A stretch of 33,599 nucleotides of DNA, taken from assembly GCA_024643505.1 (NCBI GenBank), contig JAHEMW010000001.1, forward strand, positions 1-33,599, written 5' to 3'. Made by a program: the position numbers and the translations under genes. Positions 32,942 to 33,599 of the stretch are shown piece by piece. The stretch's first letter is position 1. The number at the start of each line of letters is the position of its first letter. This DNA comes from Demequinaceae bacterium (GTDB taxonomy: Bacteria; Actinomycetota; Actinomycetes; Actinomycetales; Demequinaceae). Below the pieces are notes generated by a model that was not told the origin of the DNA, did not search any database, and was given only the letters and a program-made list of their open reading frames with translations.

Positions 32942-33051
32942 CTCAGGGTTCCTCGGCGAGGCCGGTCCGGACGGATCAGGCGTGATCGACGCGGCAGATG
33001 CTCCGGCCCTGCCTTGCCGTGACTTCCATCTGACGTATCGAGGAGATTCAC

Positions 33052-33599
33052 ATGTCCGACGCTCTTACGCTCGCTGCCGAGCCGCGCAACCAGTTCGGCA
33101 AGGGCGCCGCGCGCCGCGCGCGCGTCAACGGCCAGATTCCCGCCGTGCTCTATGGCCACGGCACCGACCCGGTTCACGTGTTGCTTCCGGGCCACGCGAC
33201 CATGATGGCCCTCAAGCACGCGAACGCGTTGCTCACGATCGTCGTCGGCGACACCACGCAGCTCGCGCTCCCTAAGGACGTGCAACGCAATGCGGTGCGT
33301 CGGTCGATCGACCACATCGACCTCATCCTGGTTCGCAAGGGCGAGAAGGTCACCGTGGACGTGCCCATTCACCTGATCGGCGAGTCCATCTCTGGCACGA
33401 TCCCCGTGCAAGAGCACACGACGCTGTCGATCGTCGCCGAAGCCACCCACATTCCGGAGTCCGTCGAGGTCTCCATCGAGGGAATGAGCGAGGGCGACAA
33501 GATCGTCGCGAGCGACATCGCGCTGCCCGCGGGTTCGGAGCTCGCGCTCGACCCCGACGCCCTTGTGGTCATGATTACGGTGCCGCGCGGCGCCGTATC
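33052..33599 (+). CDS. rplY: Large ribosomal subunit protein bL25 (Ctc type), 3' truncated
   Basis: The first 182 or so residues of bL25, which binds 5S rRNA. It starts MSDALTLAAEPRNQFGKGAARR, then VNGQIPAVLYGHGTDPVHV, the 5S-binding beta barrel ending near IDLILVRKGEKV, and continues into the extra C-terminal beta domain of the Ctc/TL5 form (VDVPIHLIGES, SVEVSIEGMSEGD). AGGAG seven bases before the ATG is a good ribosome binding site. The frame is open to the window edge, so the last residues are missing. prs followed by rplY, and usually pth after it, is a common actinobacterial order. Confidence 0.95.
   Translation, partial: MSDALTLAAEPRNQFGKGAARRARVNGQIPAVLYGHGTDPVHVLLPGHATMMALKHANALLTIVVGDTTQLALPKDVQRNAVRRSIDHIDLILVRKGEKVTVDVPIHLIGESISGTIPVQEHTTLSIVAEATHIPESVEVSIEGMSEGDKIVASDIALPAGSELALDPDALVVMITVPRGAV

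Larger units (their letters stand above)
32428..33051. other. Gene-free stretch between prs and rplY
   Basis: This 624-bp region has no frame that looks coding on either strand: the short frames are Arg/Ser/Pro-rich or overlap each other without ribosome binding sites. Its first 390 bases are GC-rich and contain the 13-bp direct repeat GGCGTCGGGCGCC at 32570 and 32686. After these come a perfect long inverted repeat, a candidate -10 box and a leader of about 105 bases with small palindromes ahead of rplY. Confidence 0.7.

Overview
The window is a GC-rich (clearly above 60% by eye) bacterial chromosome segment with dense coding on both strands. Many starts are GTG, stop/start overlaps are common, and two tRNA genes are present. 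The right half has a gene order typical of Actinomycetia: pmt divergent from rsmI, then metG, tatD, a G5/transglycosylase gene, rsmA, ispE, then a TetR gene, tRNA-Gln, glmU, prs and rplY. Together with the FmdB, 5-formyl-THF cyclo-ligase, Glp/MoeA and RimJ block on the left, this suggests a member of the Micrococcales (Cellulomonadaceae- or Demequinaceae-like). The exact genus cannot be fixed from this sequence alone.

Left part (1-9.4 kb): the tail of an unrecognised gene, a GH13 alpha-amylase-family enzyme, then a very large gene that has the layout of a DUF4011-type SF1 helicase/nuclease but has lost its Walker A lysine, Walker B acid and arginine-finger residues. It converges on a minus-strand pair (5-formyl-THF cyclo-ligase then an FmdB zinc ribbon). 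Divergent from that pair is a plus-strand run: a MoeA/gephyrin-like protein (Glp), a RimJ-type acetyltransferase and a three-helix membrane protein. This order matches the Glp-GLPR division module reported in corynebacteria.

Middle (9.4-21.5 kb): a minus-strand operon of a GH92 alpha-mannosidase without signal peptide translationally coupled to a GT4 glycosyltransferase; tRNA-Ala(CGC) with a strong terminator; three small minus-strand membrane proteins, one of only 50 residues; an FKBP-type lipoprotein; a P1B-type metal ATPase with an unusual SPA motif in place of CPC; an AI-2E family permease; and a minus-strand pair of protein O-mannosyltransferase and a GH32-like beta-propeller glycosidase.

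Right part (21.5-33.6 kb) is mainly housekeeping: rsmI, a VanY-type carboxypeptidase, metG, tatD, a G5/SLT wall hydrolase, rsmA and ispE run on the plus strand, with mscL and a TetR regulator on the minus strand. These are followed by tRNA-Gln(TTG), glmU overlapping prs, a 624-bp gene-free stretch with a perfect 14-bp inverted repeat, and the 5' part of rplY, which runs off the window.

The strongest leads for something undescribed are the ATPase-dead DUF4011 protein, the Glp-RimJ-membrane-protein module outside the corynebacteria, the SPA-type metal pump, and the inverted repeat and leader structures upstream of rplY and the G5/SLT gene. All functional statements rest on motif reading, and no database search was run.
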